Assembly: GCA_002359495.1 (NCBI GenBank)
Contig: DENB01000015.1
Coordinates: 25,613-40,601 of the forward strand
Direction: 5' to 3'
Source: Enterobacteriaceae bacterium UBA2655
GTDB lineage: Bacteria; Pseudomonadota; Gammaproteobacteria; Enterobacterales; Enterobacteriaceae
DNA: 14,989 nucleotides
In this document: positions 1 through 10,373 of the stretch, in pieces
How the letters are laid out: each line of letters starts with the position of its first letter
Numbering within the stretch: the stretch's first letter is position 1
Notes under the pieces: generated by a model
What the model was told of the DNA's origin: nothing
Seen by the model: the letters and a program-made list of their open reading frames with translations, nothing else
Database searches by the model: none
Translations under genes and position numbers: made by a program

Positions 1-316
1 CACCACCACCGTCACCCACCGTTTCACCAAAGATCTGCGTCATCATGTCGAACATGCCGATCTGCTGGTCGTGGCGGTCGGCAAGCCGAACTTTATTCCG
101 GGCGACTGGATCAAGCCGGGCGCGATTGTGATCGATGTGGGAATTAACCGTTTAGAGAGCGGTAAAGTGGTGGGCGATGTCGATTTCGCCGCCGCCTCCG
201 AGCGCGCCTCTTATATTACGCCTGTACCGGGCGGCGTGGGTCCGATGACGGTCGCCACGCTGATTGAGAATACGTTGCAGGCATGCGAAGCTTATCACGA
301 CAGAGAACAGGCATAA
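1..316 (+). CDS. folD: FolD, bifunctional methylene-tetrahydrofolate dehydrogenase/cyclohydrolase (3' part)
   Basis: The 5' end lies outside the window; complete codons run from base 2 to the TAA at 314-316, giving about 104 C-terminal residues. FolD interconverts 5,10-methylene-THF and 10-formyl-THF in the cytoplasm, using NADP, for one-carbon metabolism. The visible part is the C-terminal half of the Rossmann-like dinucleotide-binding domain. It includes the FolD signature [16 protein letters not shown] near the C-terminus and the segments VAVGKP and [11 protein letters not shown]. Match to E. coli FolD from memory is close throughout. The stop overlaps the ybcJ start (TAATG), so the two are probably co-transcribed and translationally coupled. 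The truncation is only the window edge. Identification is secure. Confidence 0.97.
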   Translation, partial: TTTVTHRFTKDLRHHVEHADLLVVAVGKPNFIPGDWIKPGAIVIDVGINRLESGKVVGDVDFAAASERASYITPVPGGVGPMTVATLIENTLQACEAYHDREQA

Positions 317-528
317 TGGCAACATTTTCATTAGGTAAATTCCCCCACGTCGACCTGTGCGACCTGCTGAAGCTGGAAGGCTGGGTCGAGAGCGGTGCCA
401 ACGCCAAAGCGGCGATCGCCGACGGCGACGTGCGCGTCGACGGCAAGGTGGAAACGCGTAAACGCTGCAAGATCGTATCCGGCCAGACGGTCGAATACGC
501 AGGCCAGCGCGTCACCGTTACCGCGTAA
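316..528 (+). CDS. ybcJ: YbcJ, small S4-like RNA-binding protein
   Basis: A 70-residue protein starting MATFSLGK and matching E. coli YbcJ (70 aa) in length and along most of its sequence. It belongs to the small S4-like family (S4_2), a fold that binds structured RNA, here as a single domain with nothing attached. Typical S4 features are the alpha-L motif region LKLEGWVESGANAKAAI followed by a basic strand with VRVDGKVETRKRCKI. The exact RNA partner is not established as far as I know. The ATG at 316 was chosen because the homolog begins there and it overlaps the folD stop (TAATG); an upstream in-frame extension would read into folD. It ends 31 bp before a convergent ATPase gene, with a hairpin in between. 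Confidence 0.94.
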   Translation: MATFSLGKFPHVDLCDLLKLEGWVESGANAKAAIADGDVRVDGKVETRKRCKIVSGQTVEYAGQRVTVTA

Positions 529-533
529 TAACT

Positions 534-560
534 ACCGGCGTTGCCCTGCGCAGCGCCGGT
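534..560. terminator. Hairpin between convergent ybcJ and ATPase genes
   Basis: A GC-rich inverted repeat (left arm ACCGGCGTTGC, right arm GCAGCGCCGGT) can form an 11-bp stem with one G-T pair and a 5-base loop. It sits between two convergent stop codons, which suits a shared bidirectional transcription end. The flanking T-runs are weak on both sides, so efficiency as an intrinsic terminator is uncertain. Confidence 0.5.
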
Positions 561-1660
561 TAATCCTCCCGTCCGATAATCCGCGTCTCCCCTTCCACCT
601 GCTCCAGCTGAATGTGATTGACACCGGCATGCCTGGCGATCAGCTGCGCCAGACGCGGCGAGTGGCTGGTGACCCAGAGCTGGCTGAACTGGCTCGCTTC
701 GGCGATCAGCATCGCCAGCGCCGGCAGCAGATCCTCGTGCAGACTGTTCTCCGGCTCGTTCAGCGCCATAAACTGCGGCGGGCGCGGGCTCAACAGCGCC
801 ACCACCAGGCAGAGAAAGCGCAGCGTACCGTCAGAAAATTCAGTGCTCTCCAGCGGACGCAAAATGCCCTGGCGCGACATCAGCATCTGGAAACGGCCAT
901 TCTGCGCCTCGACATGAAACTCGCTGTCAGGAAAGGCTTCAGCGACGACGCGAAACAGCAGCTCATGGTGGCCGCGCTCGACGATGGTCGCCCAGGCCGC
1001 CGCCAGATTGCTGCCATCGTGCGCCAGAATCGGCGAACGAATGCCGGGCTGCGGCGCGCGAATCGGCGAGCCGGGCCAGACGGCGAACTCATGATAGAAA
1101 CGCCACTGGCGCAGGCGTTCGCGCATCTGTGAAATTTCAGGGTAACGATGCGGCTCGCCCAGCTGGCCGAACAGCGACTCTTCCTGATGCAGCGAGGCGG
1201 GATAGGCTACCCGCTCCCCTTCGACGTTATGCAAAAACGCAGTCTGGTTGCGGCGCTCCATAATACAGGCTGAAGGGCGGCGCTGATGGCCGCTCAGCCA
1301 CAGCCGTTCCTCCTTCACCAGCGGGTCCAGATTGAACAGGCTGGTGGCCAGCGGCTCCGGGAAGCCCAGCGCCATCTGGTAGTCGAAATCGTCCATCTGC
1401 ACCGCGAGCTTCAGCCGTTTGGGGTCGCTGCGCCGATCGCCGCGCCGCAGCCCGCCAGCCCACATCGCCTTCTGGATGCCGCCCTCTTCCGCCAGCGCCT
1501 GCGACAGGCGCCCGCTGGCGGCCTCGTGCAGCAGACGCACCGCTTTATACAGGTTGGATTTGCCACAGCCGTTAGCGCCGCTGATCACGTTCAGCTGGCT
1601 CAGTTGCAGTCTCAGGTTTCGTACCGAGCGGAAGCCGGCAATCTGGATTTCAGTAATCAT
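560..1660 (-). CDS. Stand-alone AAA family (SMC/RecF-like) ATPase
   Basis: A 366-residue predicted ATPase of the AAA_21/COG4637-like group. The Walker A motif GANGCGKS is at about residues 28-35, preceded by a RecF/SMC-like start (FRSVRNLRLQLSQLNVISG). An ABC-type signature FSDGTLRFL is at about 275-283, a Walker B-like segment with NEPENSLHEDL at about 301-311, and an H-loop TSHSPRL at about 331-337. No TOPRIM, nuclease or membrane segment is attached, so the protein consists of the ATPase head with a middle insertion (about 90-260). The ATG at 1660 directly precedes the first conserved strand. It lies downstream of cysS on the same strand but beyond a strong terminator, so it probably needs its own promoter. 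E. coli K-12 has no such gene between cysS and ybcJ as I recall. Function is unknown; related ATPases act in DNA repair or phage defence, but nothing here shows that. Confidence 0.85.
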   Translation of the reverse strand: MITEIQIAGFRSVRNLRLQLSQLNVISGANGCGKSNLYKAVRLLHEAASGRLSQALAEEGGIQKAMWAGGLRRGDRRSDPKRLKLAVQMDDFDYQMALGFPEPLATSLFNLDPLVKEERLWLSGHQRRPSACIMERRNQTAFLHNVEGERVAYPASLHQEESLFGQLGEPHRYPEISQMRERLRQWRFYHEFAVWPGSPIRAPQPGIRSPILAHDGSNLAAAWATIVERGHHELLFRVVAEAFPDSEFHVEAQNGRFQMLMSRQGILRPLESTEFSDGTLRFLCLVVALLSPRPPQFMALNEPENSLHEDLLPALAMLIAEASQFSQLWVTSHSPRLAQLIARHAGVNHIQLEQVEGETRIIGRED

Positions 1661-1663
1661 CGC

Positions 1664-1690
1664 GAATAAAAAAGGGCGATCGCTCGCCCT
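1664..1690 (-). terminator. Rho-independent terminator of cysS
   Basis: Reading along the minus strand after the cysS stop, the 7-bp perfect stem AGGGCGA/TCGCCCT with a 4-base GCGA loop is followed at once by an uninterrupted run of Ts and then ATT. This is a textbook intrinsic terminator. It ends only a few bases before the start codon of the downstream ATPase gene, leaving almost no room for a separate leader. Confidence 0.9.
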
Positions 1691-1696
1691 GTCAGT

Positions 1697-3082
1697 TTAT
1701 TTACGTCGCCAGGTGGTGCCCTGCGGCCCATCCTCCAGCACAATGCCCAGCGCATTCAGCCTGTCGCGGGCTACATCCGCCTGCGCCCAGTCTTTGGCTT
1801 TGCGCGCGTCGTTGCGCATCTGGATCAGCGCTTCGATCTCCGCCACTTCGTCATCGCTGGCCTGCGCGCCGCTCTGCAGGAACTGTTCCGGATCCTGCTG
1901 CAGAATGCCCAGCACGTTCGCCAGCTGGCGCAGGCTCGCCGCCAGCGCATTCGCCGCGTCGGCGTCGATCGGCTTCAGGCGGTTCACTTCGCGCGCCATA
2001 TCGAACAGCACCGAGTAGGCTTCCGGCGTGTTGAAATCGTCATCCATCGCCGTGCGGAACCGCGCCTCAAACGCCTCGCCGCCTGCCGCCGACGCCGTCG
2101 CGTCGGTATGACGCAGCGCGGTGTAGAGACGCTCCAGCGCGGCGCGCGCCTGGTTCAGGTTATCTTCGCCGTAATTAAGCTGGCTGCGGTAGTGGCCGGA
2201 CATCAGGAAGTAGCGTACGGTCTCGGCGTCATAATGTTTCAGCACGTCGCGCACGGTGAAGAAGTTGCCCAGCGATTTCGACATCTTCTCGCGATCCACC
2301 ATCACCATGCCGGAATGCATCCAGTAGTTGACGTAAGGGCCGTCATGGGCGCAGGTAGATTGTGCGATCTCGTTTTCATGGTGTGGGAACATTAGGTCCG
2401 AACCGCCGCCGTGGATGTCGAAATGCTCGCCTAACTGTTTGCAGTTCATGGCGGAACATTCGATATGCCAGCCGGGACGCCCGTTGCCCCAGGGGGAAGG
2501 CCATGCCGGCTCGTCCGCTTTGGACATTTTCCACAGCACGAAATCCATCGGGCTGCGTTTCGCTTCCGCCACTTCGACGCGGGCGCCCGCCTGCAGCTGC
2601 TCAAGATCCTGACGCGACAGCAGGCCGTAATCGGCGTCGCTCGCCACGTCGAACATCACGTCGCCGTTGTCCGCCACGTAGGCGTGACCGCGCGCGATCA
2701 ACCTGCCGACCAGCTCGACGATCTCGTCGATATGGCGCGTGGCGCGCGGCTCCAGATCCGGCGGCAGGATATTCAGCGCGGCGAAATCGTTGTGCATTTC
2801 GCCGATCATGCGGTTGGTGAGGGTTTCGATGCTCTCGCCGTTCTCGTTGGCGCGTTTGATGATCTTATCGTCGATATCGGTGATGTTGCGCACATATTTC
2901 AGCTGATAGCCGAGATAACGCAGATAGCGCGCCACCACGTCGAAGGCGACGAAGGTGCGTCCGTGACCGATATGACAGAGGTCGTACACGGTAATGCCAC
3001 ACACGTACATGCCGATTTCACCGGCATGGATAGGTTTGAATTCCTCTTTCTGTCGACTCAGAGTGTTATAAATCTTTAGCAT
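1697..3082 (-). CDS. cysS: Cysteinyl-tRNA synthetase
   Basis: CysS is the cytoplasmic class I enzyme that charges tRNA-Cys with cysteine using ATP. The 461-residue length is that of E. coli CysS. The class I signatures are HIGH at 37-40 and KMSKS at 266-270. The zinc ligands that discriminate cysteine are all present (C28, C209, H234, E238). The C-terminal anticodon-binding region ends [12 protein letters not shown]. The start at 3082 ([11 protein letters not shown]) matches the family start and has a purine-rich ACGGAA about 9 bases upstream. It is transcribed divergently from ppiB across a 219-bp gap, as in E. coli, and ends at a strong terminator. Essential housekeeping gene; nothing unusual. 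Confidence 0.98.
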   Translation of the reverse strand: MLKIYNTLSRQKEEFKPIHAGEIGMYVCGITVYDLCHIGHGRTFVAFDVVARYLRYLGYQLKYVRNITDIDDKIIKRANENGESIETLTNRMIGEMHNDFAALNILPPDLEPRATRHIDEIVELVGRLIARGHAYVADNGDVMFDVASDADYGLLSRQDLEQLQAGARVEVAEAKRSPMDFVLWKMSKADEPAWPSPWGNGRPGWHIECSAMNCKQLGEHFDIHGGGSDLMFPHHENEIAQSTCAHDGPYVNYWMHSGMVMVDREKMSKSLGNFFTVRDVLKHYDAETVRYFLMSGHYRSQLNYGEDNLNQARAALERLYTALRHTDATASAAGGEAFEARFRTAMDDDFNTPEAYSVLFDMAREVNRLKPIDADAANALAASLRQLANVLGILQQDPEQFLQSGAQASDDEVAEIEALIQMRNDARKAKDWAQADVARDRLNALGIVLEDGPQGTTWRRK

Positions 3083-3216
3083 TTAACGGTTCCGTATAGA
3101 CGTGTGCGGGTTACGCTTATTTTCAACTGGACTGCTCATTGTGCCGTATTTTTCACGCTCGCGCGACGCAAAGCAAGCCAACTGCCGCCGCCTTGCTGAC
3201 GCGTCAATGAAAATTA

Positions 3217-3225
3217 TGTTATAAG
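3217..3225 (+). promoter_or_regulatory. Candidate extended -10 element for ppiB-lpxH
   Basis: TGTTATAAG fits an extended -10 (TG-n-TATAAT-like) in the ppiB-cysS divergent spacer. The matching -35 region (around TTGCTGACG, about 3193-3201) is poor. A start here would give a 5' leader of about 70 bases before ppiB. This is pattern reading only. Confidence 0.35.
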
Positions 3226-3301
3226 GAGCGTCTGATAAAATGGCCTGCCGCGCCAGCGGTACGGCACGCGATACCGACAACTCCGTTTACAGGACAAGAA
3301 T

Positions 3302-3796
3302 ATGGTTACCTTCCAGACGAACCATGGCGACATCGTCATCAAGACTTTCGACGACAAAGCGCCGGCTACCGTGAAAAACTTTCTGGATTATTGCCGTGAA
3401 GGTTTCTACGACAACACCATTTTCCATCGTGTGATCAACGGCTTTATGATTCAGGGCGGCGGCTTCGAGCCGGGCATGAAGCAGAAAGCCACCAAAGAAG
3501 AGATCCGCAACGAAGCCAACAACGGCCTGAAAAACACCCGCGGCACGCTGGCGATGGCGCGCACCTCTGCGCCGCACTCCGCGACCGCCCAGTTCTTCAT
3601 CAACGTGGCTGACAACGACTTCCTGAACTTCCGCGACGAAAGCCTGCAGGGCTGGGGCTACTGCGTGTTCGCCGAAGTGGTTGAAGGCATGGACGTGGTT
3701 GAGAAAATCAAAGCGGTCTCTACCGGCCGTAGCGGCATGCATCAGGACGTGCCGAAAGAAGACGTGGTGATTCAGAAAGTGACCGTCAGCGAGTAA
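3302..3796 (+). CDS. ppiB: Peptidyl-prolyl cis-trans isomerase B (cyclophilin, cytoplasmic)
   Basis: A 164-residue single-domain cyclophilin, the same length as E. coli PpiB. It speeds cis-trans isomerisation of proline peptide bonds during folding. Family motifs are all present: [13 protein letters not shown] with the catalytic Arg and the Phe/Met/Gln pocket residues (about residues 41-53), LAMART, and the central ATAQFFINV. There is no signal peptide, which separates it from periplasmic PpiA. The ATG at 3302 has AGGA at 3291-3294, a good ribosome-binding spacing. Its stop overlaps the lpxH start (TAATG), giving a ppiB-lpxH pair as in E. coli. Confidence 0.97.
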   Translation: MVTFQTNHGDIVIKTFDDKAPATVKNFLDYCREGFYDNTIFHRVINGFMIQGGGFEPGMKQKATKEEIRNEANNGLKNTRGTLAMARTSAPHSATAQFFINVADNDFLNFRDESLQGWGYCVFAEVVEGMDVVEKIKAVSTGRSGMHQDVPKEDVVIQKVTVSE

Positions 3797-4512
3797 TGTC
3801 GCGTACGCTGTTTATTGCAGATTTGCATCTGTGTCAGGAAGAACCGGCAATCACTGCCGGTTTTCTGCGTTTTTTAGCGCGCGAAGCGCCGCATTGCGAC
3901 GCGCTCTATATCCTCGGCGACCTGTTTGAAGCCTGGATCGGCGACGACGATCCCAATCCTCTGCATCATCAGGTGGCCGCCGCGCTGAAGGCGCTGCCGG
4001 TGCCGGTGTACTTTATTCACGGCAACCGCGACTTTCTGCTCGGCCGTCGTTTCGCCCGCGCCAGCGGCTTGACGCTGCTGCCGGAAGAGCAGGTGCTGGA
4101 GCGTTACGGCCAGCGTCTGCTGATCATGCACGGCGACACGCTCTGCACCGACGATCAGGGCTATCAGCGCTTTCGCGCCAAAGTGCACCAGCGCTGGCTG
4201 CAAACTCTGTTCCTCGCCCTGCCGCTGTTTATCCGCAAACGCATCGCCGTTCGCATGCGCGCCGACAGCAAGCAGGCGAATCAGCACAAGTCCGTGAGCA
4301 TTATGGATGTGAATCAGGCTGCGGTCGAAGCGGCGATGACGCGCCAGAAAACGCCGCTGCTGATCCACGGCCACACCCACCGACCCGCAATACATCCGTT
4401 AACCCTGATGGGCCAGCCGGCGCAGCGCGCGGTGCTGGGCGCATGGCATACGCGGGGATCGATGATTCAACTGGACGCCGACGGCGTGCGGCTTATCGAT
4501 TTCGACCTGTGA
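3796..4512 (+). CDS. lpxH: UDP-2,3-diacylglucosamine diphosphatase (lipid A synthesis)
   Basis: LpxH hydrolyses UDP-2,3-diacylglucosamine to lipid X and UMP at the inner face of the cytoplasmic membrane, the fourth step of lipid A synthesis. At 238 residues it is almost the length of E. coli LpxH (240). The calcineurin-like metallophosphoesterase blocks are in order: D9-x-H11 in [18 protein letters not shown] with D42, HGNRDF with N77, [12 protein letters not shown], and the C-terminal [12 protein letters not shown] supplying the last metal histidines. The ATG at 3796 overlaps the ppiB stop, so translation is likely coupled. It implies a Gram-negative organism with Raetz-pathway lipid A. No anomalies. 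Confidence 0.97.
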   Translation: MSRTLFIADLHLCQEEPAITAGFLRFLAREAPHCDALYILGDLFEAWIGDDDPNPLHHQVAAALKALPVPVYFIHGNRDFLLGRRFARASGLTLLPEEQVLERYGQRLLIMHGDTLCTDDQGYQRFRAKVHQRWLQTLFLALPLFIRKRIAVRMRADSKQANQHKSVSIMDVNQAAVEAAMTRQKTPLLIHGHTHRPAIHPLTLMGQPAQRAVLGAWHTRGSMIQLDADGVRLIDFDL

Positions 4513-4542
4513 AAACCGGGGGAAAAGCGGCGTTTTAGCGCC

Positions 4543-4558
4543 ACGCAACCGTTTTCCT
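4543..4558 (+). promoter_or_regulatory. PurR operator (pur box) of purEK
   Basis: ACGCAACCGTTTTCCT is a strong match to the known enterobacterial PurR box consensus (ACGCAAACGTTTNCNT), as best I recall it. It lies 86 bp upstream of purE and overlaps the predicted -35 hexamer, so hypoxanthine/guanine-bound PurR would block RNA polymerase, as known for E. coli purEK. Confidence 0.88.
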
Positions 4559-4580
4559 CCCGTGCTTCTCATGCTATTCT
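4552..4580 (+). promoter_or_regulatory. Predicted purEK promoter
   Basis: A -10 element TATTCT (4575-4580) with an extended TG one base upstream (TGCTATTCT) is separated by 17 bases from a weak -35 TTTTCC (4552-4557). The -35 lies inside the PurR box. Position and arrangement match repression of purEK by PurR. The start site is inferred, not observed. Confidence 0.7.
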
Positions 4581-4643
4581 CTGTGCCCTTCTTTACCTGC
4601 CCGTCCGGCCAGGTCCGTTTCGTTATTCACAGGAGTTGACCGC

Positions 4644-5153
4644 ATGTCATCCAACGCCGCCCCGGCCCACATCGCTATCGTCATGGGTTCTAAAAGTGAC
4701 TGGGCTACCATGCAGTTTGCTGCGGAGATCCTCACCAGCCTGAACGTTCCTTTCCACGTTGAAGTGGTTTCCGCCCATCGCACCCCCGACAAGCTGTTCA
4801 GCTTCGCTGAATCCGCTGCGCAGAACGGTTACCAGGTGATTATCGCTGGCGCCGGCGGCGCGGCGCACCTGCCCGGCATGCTGGCGGCGAAAACTCTGGT
4901 GCCGGTCCTGGGCGTGCCAGTGCAGAGCGCGGCGTTGAGCGGCGTCGACAGCCTTTACTCCATCGTGCAGATGCCGCGCGGCATTCCGGTCGGCACTTTG
5001 GCGATCGGCAAAGCGGGCGCGGCGAATGCAGGCCTGCTGGCGGCGCAGATTCTGGCGCTTCACGACGGCGATCTCGCGGCGCGCCTGGCGAACTGGCGTC
5101 AAAGCCAGACCGACGAGGTGCTGAATAACCCGGACCCGCGGGAGGACGCATGA
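4644..5153 (+). CDS. purE: N5-carboxyaminoimidazole ribonucleotide mutase
   Basis: PurE converts N5-CAIR to CAIR in de novo purine synthesis. The 169-residue class I form keeps the phosphate and ribose-binding block GSKSDWATM (15-23), the catalytic-histidine block SAHRTPD (H45), and the glycine-rich [11 protein letters not shown] loop that closes over the substrate. The ATG at 4644 has a strong AGGAG ribosome site at 4631-4635. It is the first gene of the purEK operon and its stop overlaps the purK start (ATGA), so production of the two consecutive enzymes is coupled. Regulation by PurR is predicted from the operator upstream. Confidence 0.98.
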   Translation: MSSNAAPAHIAIVMGSKSDWATMQFAAEILTSLNVPFHVEVVSAHRTPDKLFSFAESAAQNGYQVIIAGAGGAAHLPGMLAAKTLVPVLGVPVQSAALSGVDSLYSIVQMPRGIPVGTLAIGKAGAANAGLLAAQILALHDGDLAARLANWRQSQTDEVLNNPDPREDA

Positions 5154-6214
5154 AGCCGGTTTGCGTATTAGGAAACGGCCAGCTGGGCCGTATGCTGCGC
5201 CAGGCCGGCGAGCCGCTGGGGATTGCAGTCTGGCCGGTAGGGCTGGATGCCGAGCCGGAAGCGCTGCCGATCGCGCAAAGCGTGATCACGGCGGAGATTG
5301 AACGCTGGCCGGAAACCGCGCTGACGCGCGAACTGGCCCGCCATCCCGCGTTCGTCAACCGCGATATTTTTCCGCGCCTGGCGGATCGCCTGACGCAAAA
5401 ACAGCTGCTCGACCAGCTCGGTCTGGCGACCGCCCCCTGGCAGTTGCTGGCGGACAAATCGGAGTGGCCGCAGGTATTCAGCGCCTTGGGCGAACTGGCG
5501 ATCGTCAAGCGCCGCACCGGCGGCTACGACGGCCGCGGCCAGTGGCGTCTGCGCGCCGATGAAACCGCCGCGCTGCCGGACGACTGCTACGGCGAATGCA
5601 TCGTCGAACAGGGGATTAATTTCCTCGGCGAAGTTTCGCTGGTGGGCGCGCGTGGGCAGGATGGCGGCATGGTGTTCTATCCGCTGACCCATAACCTGCA
5701 TCAGGAAGGGATTCTGCGCACCAGCGTCGCCTTCCCGCAGGCCGATCGCCAGCAGCAGCAGCAGGCGGAGCAGATGCTCGCCGCCATTATGAATGAGCTG
5801 AACTATGTCGGCGTGATGGCGATGGAGTGTTTCGTCACGCCGGAAGGGCTGCTGATCAACGAACTGGCGCCGCGCGTACACAACAGCGGCCACTGGACGC
5901 AAAACGGCGCCTCCATCAGCCAGTTTGAACTGCATCTGCGCGCGATCCTCGGCCTGGCGCTGCCGCAGCCGGTGGTATTCGCGCCGTCGGTGATGGTGAA
6001 CCTGATCGGCACCGCCGTGAACAACGACTGGCTGCAGCAGCCGCTGGTGCATCTGCACTGGTACGAAAAAGAGGTGCGTCCGGGCCGCAAGGTGGGCCAC
6101 CTTAACCTGACCGACAGCGACGCGTCGCGCCTTAAGGCCGCGCTGCACGCGCTGACGCCGATGCTGCCGCCGGAATACGCCAGCGGCATCGCCTGGGCGA
6201 TGGAAAAACTGTAG
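5150..6214 (+). CDS. purK: N5-carboxyaminoimidazole ribonucleotide synthase
   Basis: PurK is the ATP-grasp ligase that makes N5-CAIR from AIR, bicarbonate and ATP, feeding PurE. At 354 residues it is the usual length. The N-terminal domain starts with [17 protein letters not shown]. The ATP-grasp core contains the glycine-rich nucleotide loop [21 protein letters not shown], and the metal/phosphate-binding [26 protein letters not shown] segment (written here as conserved blocks MECF, NELAPR, HNSGHW). The start overlaps the purE stop. A five-fold CAG run at 5750-5764 encodes a short glutamine stretch ([10 protein letters not shown]) in a surface-like position. It is the last core gene before the accessory island. 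Confidence 0.97.
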   Translation: MKPVCVLGNGQLGRMLRQAGEPLGIAVWPVGLDAEPEALPIAQSVITAEIERWPETALTRELARHPAFVNRDIFPRLADRLTQKQLLDQLGLATAPWQLLADKSEWPQVFSALGELAIVKRRTGGYDGRGQWRLRADETAALPDDCYGECIVEQGINFLGEVSLVGARGQDGGMVFYPLTHNLHQEGILRTSVAFPQADRQQQQQAEQMLAAIMNELNYVGVMAMECFVTPEGLLINELAPRVHNSGHWTQNGASISQFELHLRAILGLALPQPVVFAPSVMVNLIGTAVNNDWLQQPLVHLHWYEKEVRPGRKVGHLNLTDSDASRLKAALHALTPMLPPEYASGIAWAMEKL

Positions 6215-6239
6215 TTAATAAACGTCCGGGAATTGAAAG

Positions 6240-6264
6240 GCGGGCCTCTGAATGAGCGGCCCGC
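6240..6264. terminator. Hairpin downstream of purK
   Basis: A perfect 7-bp stem GCGGGCC/GGCCCGC with an 11-base loop lies 26 bp after the purK stop. On the plus strand it is followed by A-rich rather than T-rich sequence, so it is not a classic intrinsic terminator for purK. It may protect the transcript 3' end or act with the neighbouring element. Confidence 0.4.
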
Positions 6265-6286
6265 AATAAAAAACTGCCGCTTGCAG
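6265..6286 (-). terminator. Weak intrinsic terminator at the end of the island transcript
   Basis: On the minus strand, downstream of the phosphopantetheinyl transferase gene, a short stem CTGC/GCAG with loop AAGCG is followed by six Ts and ATT. The T-tract is good but the stem is only about 4 bp. Together with the adjacent hairpin it separates the minus-strand island from convergent purK. Confidence 0.4.
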
Positions 6287-6370
6287 AGTCGCGCAACAGG
6301 GGTTCGCTGTCTACCCACACGCAGAGCAGCAACAGATGCTGCGACGTAGAGGGTTATCTGGCCCGGCGAA

Positions 6371-7090
6371 TCAATAAGCAACCAAGGTGATCACTTTCTC
6401 TTCATGAAAACAGTAACTGCCATTCAGGCAGCGGCCGTTAAAAAATGTCTTGTTCAATTTCTTCTTCAGGCGCAGCGTAAAGCGGCGCAAGCCTGAATCA
6501 AGCCTTACCAGCTCAACATCCCTGAAATCGAAGCGCACGCCCGCTTTTGGATAAATGGCTTTAAAAAAGCTCTCTTTCGCTGAAAAAAGCAGGGTGACTT
6601 TTTGGCTTTCAGAAAGACAATTCAGCCGGTTCGATTCTTCATCGGACAGAATCGCTTCCTTAATTTTGACCGCATGCTCCTCATTTAACCAGGATTCAAT
6701 ATCAATGCCGACGCTGCTTAAAAACTCAGAAGCATGAAGCGCGCCCGCTGCCAAATTACCAGAGTGGCTCAATGAACCGCTTACACCCGCAGGCCAGCAA
6801 GGAGCGCCCTCTTTTGCTTTTATCAGATCGAATTGTTCGTATCCCAGATCGGCCAGCAAAACTTTCGCTACATAACGTCCTGCCAGATATTCTGCGCGAC
6901 GCCGAAGGGTCGTCTTGCTTAAAAACGGTGGCACTCCTACCTGTAACTGTGAAAAGTCGCTTTGCTGAAATTTTGCCGGGTCGAACGTTGCGATCAGGAC
7001 TTTCCCTTGATAAGGGAAACCGCTTACGGCATTGACGCAAGTGATAAATGACGGCTTAGCGCAACTGTGCTCGTTGATAATATCAATCAT
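6371..7090 (-). CDS. 4'-phosphopantetheinyl transferase, EntD type
   Basis: A 239-residue Sfp/EntD-class enzyme that moves the phosphopantetheine arm of CoA onto a carrier-protein serine, converting apo-ACP to holo-ACP. Visible blocks are RRRAEYLAGRYVAK (63-76), PCWPAGVSGSLSHS (98-110 region, with the SLSHS core), the Mg-binding VGIDIE with D130 and E132, and FSAKESFFKAIYP (169-181) with K172, E173 and K177. The ATG at 7090 has GGA about 8 bases upstream. It is the last gene of the island, 139 bp after fadH on the same strand, with no obvious terminator between them. The natural partner is the island ACP, whose serine motif is atypical. It is more AT-rich than core genes. The fold family is clear; the partner is inferred. 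Confidence 0.92.
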   Translation of the reverse strand: MIDIINEHSCAKPSFITCVNAVSGFPYQGKVLIATFDPAKFQQSDFSQLQVGVPPFLSKTTLRRRAEYLAGRYVAKVLLADLGYEQFDLIKAKEGAPCWPAGVSGSLSHSGNLAAGALHASEFLSSVGIDIESWLNEEHAVKIKEAILSDEESNRLNCLSESQKVTLLFSAKESFFKAIYPKAGVRFDFRDVELVRLDSGLRRFTLRLKKKLNKTFFNGRCLNGSYCFHEEKVITLVAY

Positions 7091-7229
7091 ATATTTCCGT
7101 TTCTTTTATACGTCTGCGTCTTTCTAAAACGTGCTGCATCCATGACGCCTGATTGCTCAACTTTACTGAATTTAATCGCTTCTGGGTAAGCGCGCTGTGA
7201 TAAAGAGGGCTGCTGTTATGCCGTATATC

Positions 7230-9380
<2,151 letters not shown>

Positions 9381-9386
<6 letters not shown>

Positions 9387-10349
9387 TACAGAATTAATAG
9401 AGGCCAAATCGTTTTCATCGATTTTTTCCTTTATTATTTCCAGCAGTCTTGGCGCCCATTCACTGTCCCAGCGGCCAACGAAATATTCTCTTTTTTGCAA
9501 AACCTCGGATTCTCTGGCGGTAAAGCCTTCGGTAATATATTTTTTAGCAGCCAGCGCGCGTGCCTGGAACGCAACGCTGTTAATAATTTTCTCAGTTGTA
9601 ACCGTTTGTTTTAGCATGCCGGCAACTTTCTGCGTCGTTTTCACAATCTGGTTAGCCAGAAAATCCATCTGGTTTATATGTTGATCGATACGCTCTTTCG
9701 TCCAAAGTTTTTCATTATAAACCGTTTCAAAGGCTTCTATCGAAACGCAGCAGTGCTCCATCTCTTCAGCATAGTGATAGCCCAGCAGGTAAAGCACGCC
9801 TAAATTACCAGACATATTGGTGACAAGATCAAACCTGCCGTTATCAAACAGATTTTCAAAGAAAGCAAACCCTGTCATACAAACTTCGCTTTCAAATATA
9901 GCAATGCTTTGCACCGCTTCTTTGAACCAGAAGCTATCCTGAGTTTTCCCGTTCGCTTTATCTCGCTCTATTCCTGCAATTATGGGCTCTGCGAAACCTT
10001 TGTAAGCTTCATGCATAAAGGCGTAAACGCGCGGATGAAACTCCTCTCTCACCGGAGGCGTGACAGATTTAGTGATGAAATTATTCAGCTTACGATGGGC
10101 TGCCGCATGTCTTCTTTCCTGCCCGACAAAAACGGCGAACCTTTCATCCTTCAGTTTTGGGTCCTGAATATAGGCATCATAATAATCGCCAATTCTTTCT
10201 CCATAAAATTCAAAAAACTCCAGGACAAAAGAACTGCCTAAACCAATTAATGAAGAAACCGGATCGGGGTTCCATAAATAGTTAAAGTTTTCATTTAACC
10301 CCATCACGTCGTAGACTTCCCTGGGCACGGCTCTGAACTTCATTTCCAT
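9381..10349 (-). CDS. Ferritin-like metalloprotein, PF10118-type 'predicted metal-dependent hydrolase'
   Basis: A 322-residue, mostly helical soluble protein with no signal peptide. The spacing of acidic and histidine residues is that of a dinuclear metal four-helix bundle. It has E44/E47/E51 in a helix (LEFFEFYGER), Q77-E78-x-x-H81-x-x-x-H85 (GQERRHAAAHRKLN), E153/E155 (FESEV), and E195/E196-x-x-H199 (YAEEMEHC). The QExxHxxxH-N motif is what I associate with PF10118, named as a hydrolase by prediction only but ferritin-like in pattern. A diiron oxidation of an ACP- or CoA-bound acyl chain is a reasonable inference, not shown. The start ATG at 10349 has AAGGAAG upstream, 24 bp after the ketoreductase. 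It is the last gene before the strong terminator, so it belongs with ACP, KS, hotdog and ketoreductase. Family assignment is moderately sure; activity is unknown. Confidence 0.72.
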
Positions 10350-10373
10350 TTTTTCTTCCTTAATTTATACAAG

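Noticed and set aside
395..1132. Long plus-strand open frame across ybcJ and the ATPase gene
   Set aside because: It is antisense to the ATPase and out of frame with ybcJ, has an arginine/glutamine-rich low-complexity composition, and is a by-product of high GC codon use.
3083..3280. 65-codon minus-strand open frame upstream of cysS
   Set aside because: It lies in the divergent ppiB-cysS control region, shows no family resemblance or ribosome site, and would overlap promoters. Treated as chance.
5750..5764. Five CAG repeats in purK as a phase-variable tract
   Set aside because: Trinucleotide repeats cannot shift the frame, and a short glutamine run in a loop is tolerated; no sign of phase variation.
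5168..6148. Long minus-strand open frame opposite purK
   Set aside because: The conserved ATP-grasp protein is on the plus strand; the antisense product is His/Arg-rich and resembles nothing.
6290..6350. Possible tRNA remnant or attachment site (GGTTCG-like piece and GCAGCA/TGCTGC hairpin) downstream of purK
   Set aside because: No cloverleaf can be built and no matching repeat was found at the other island edge.
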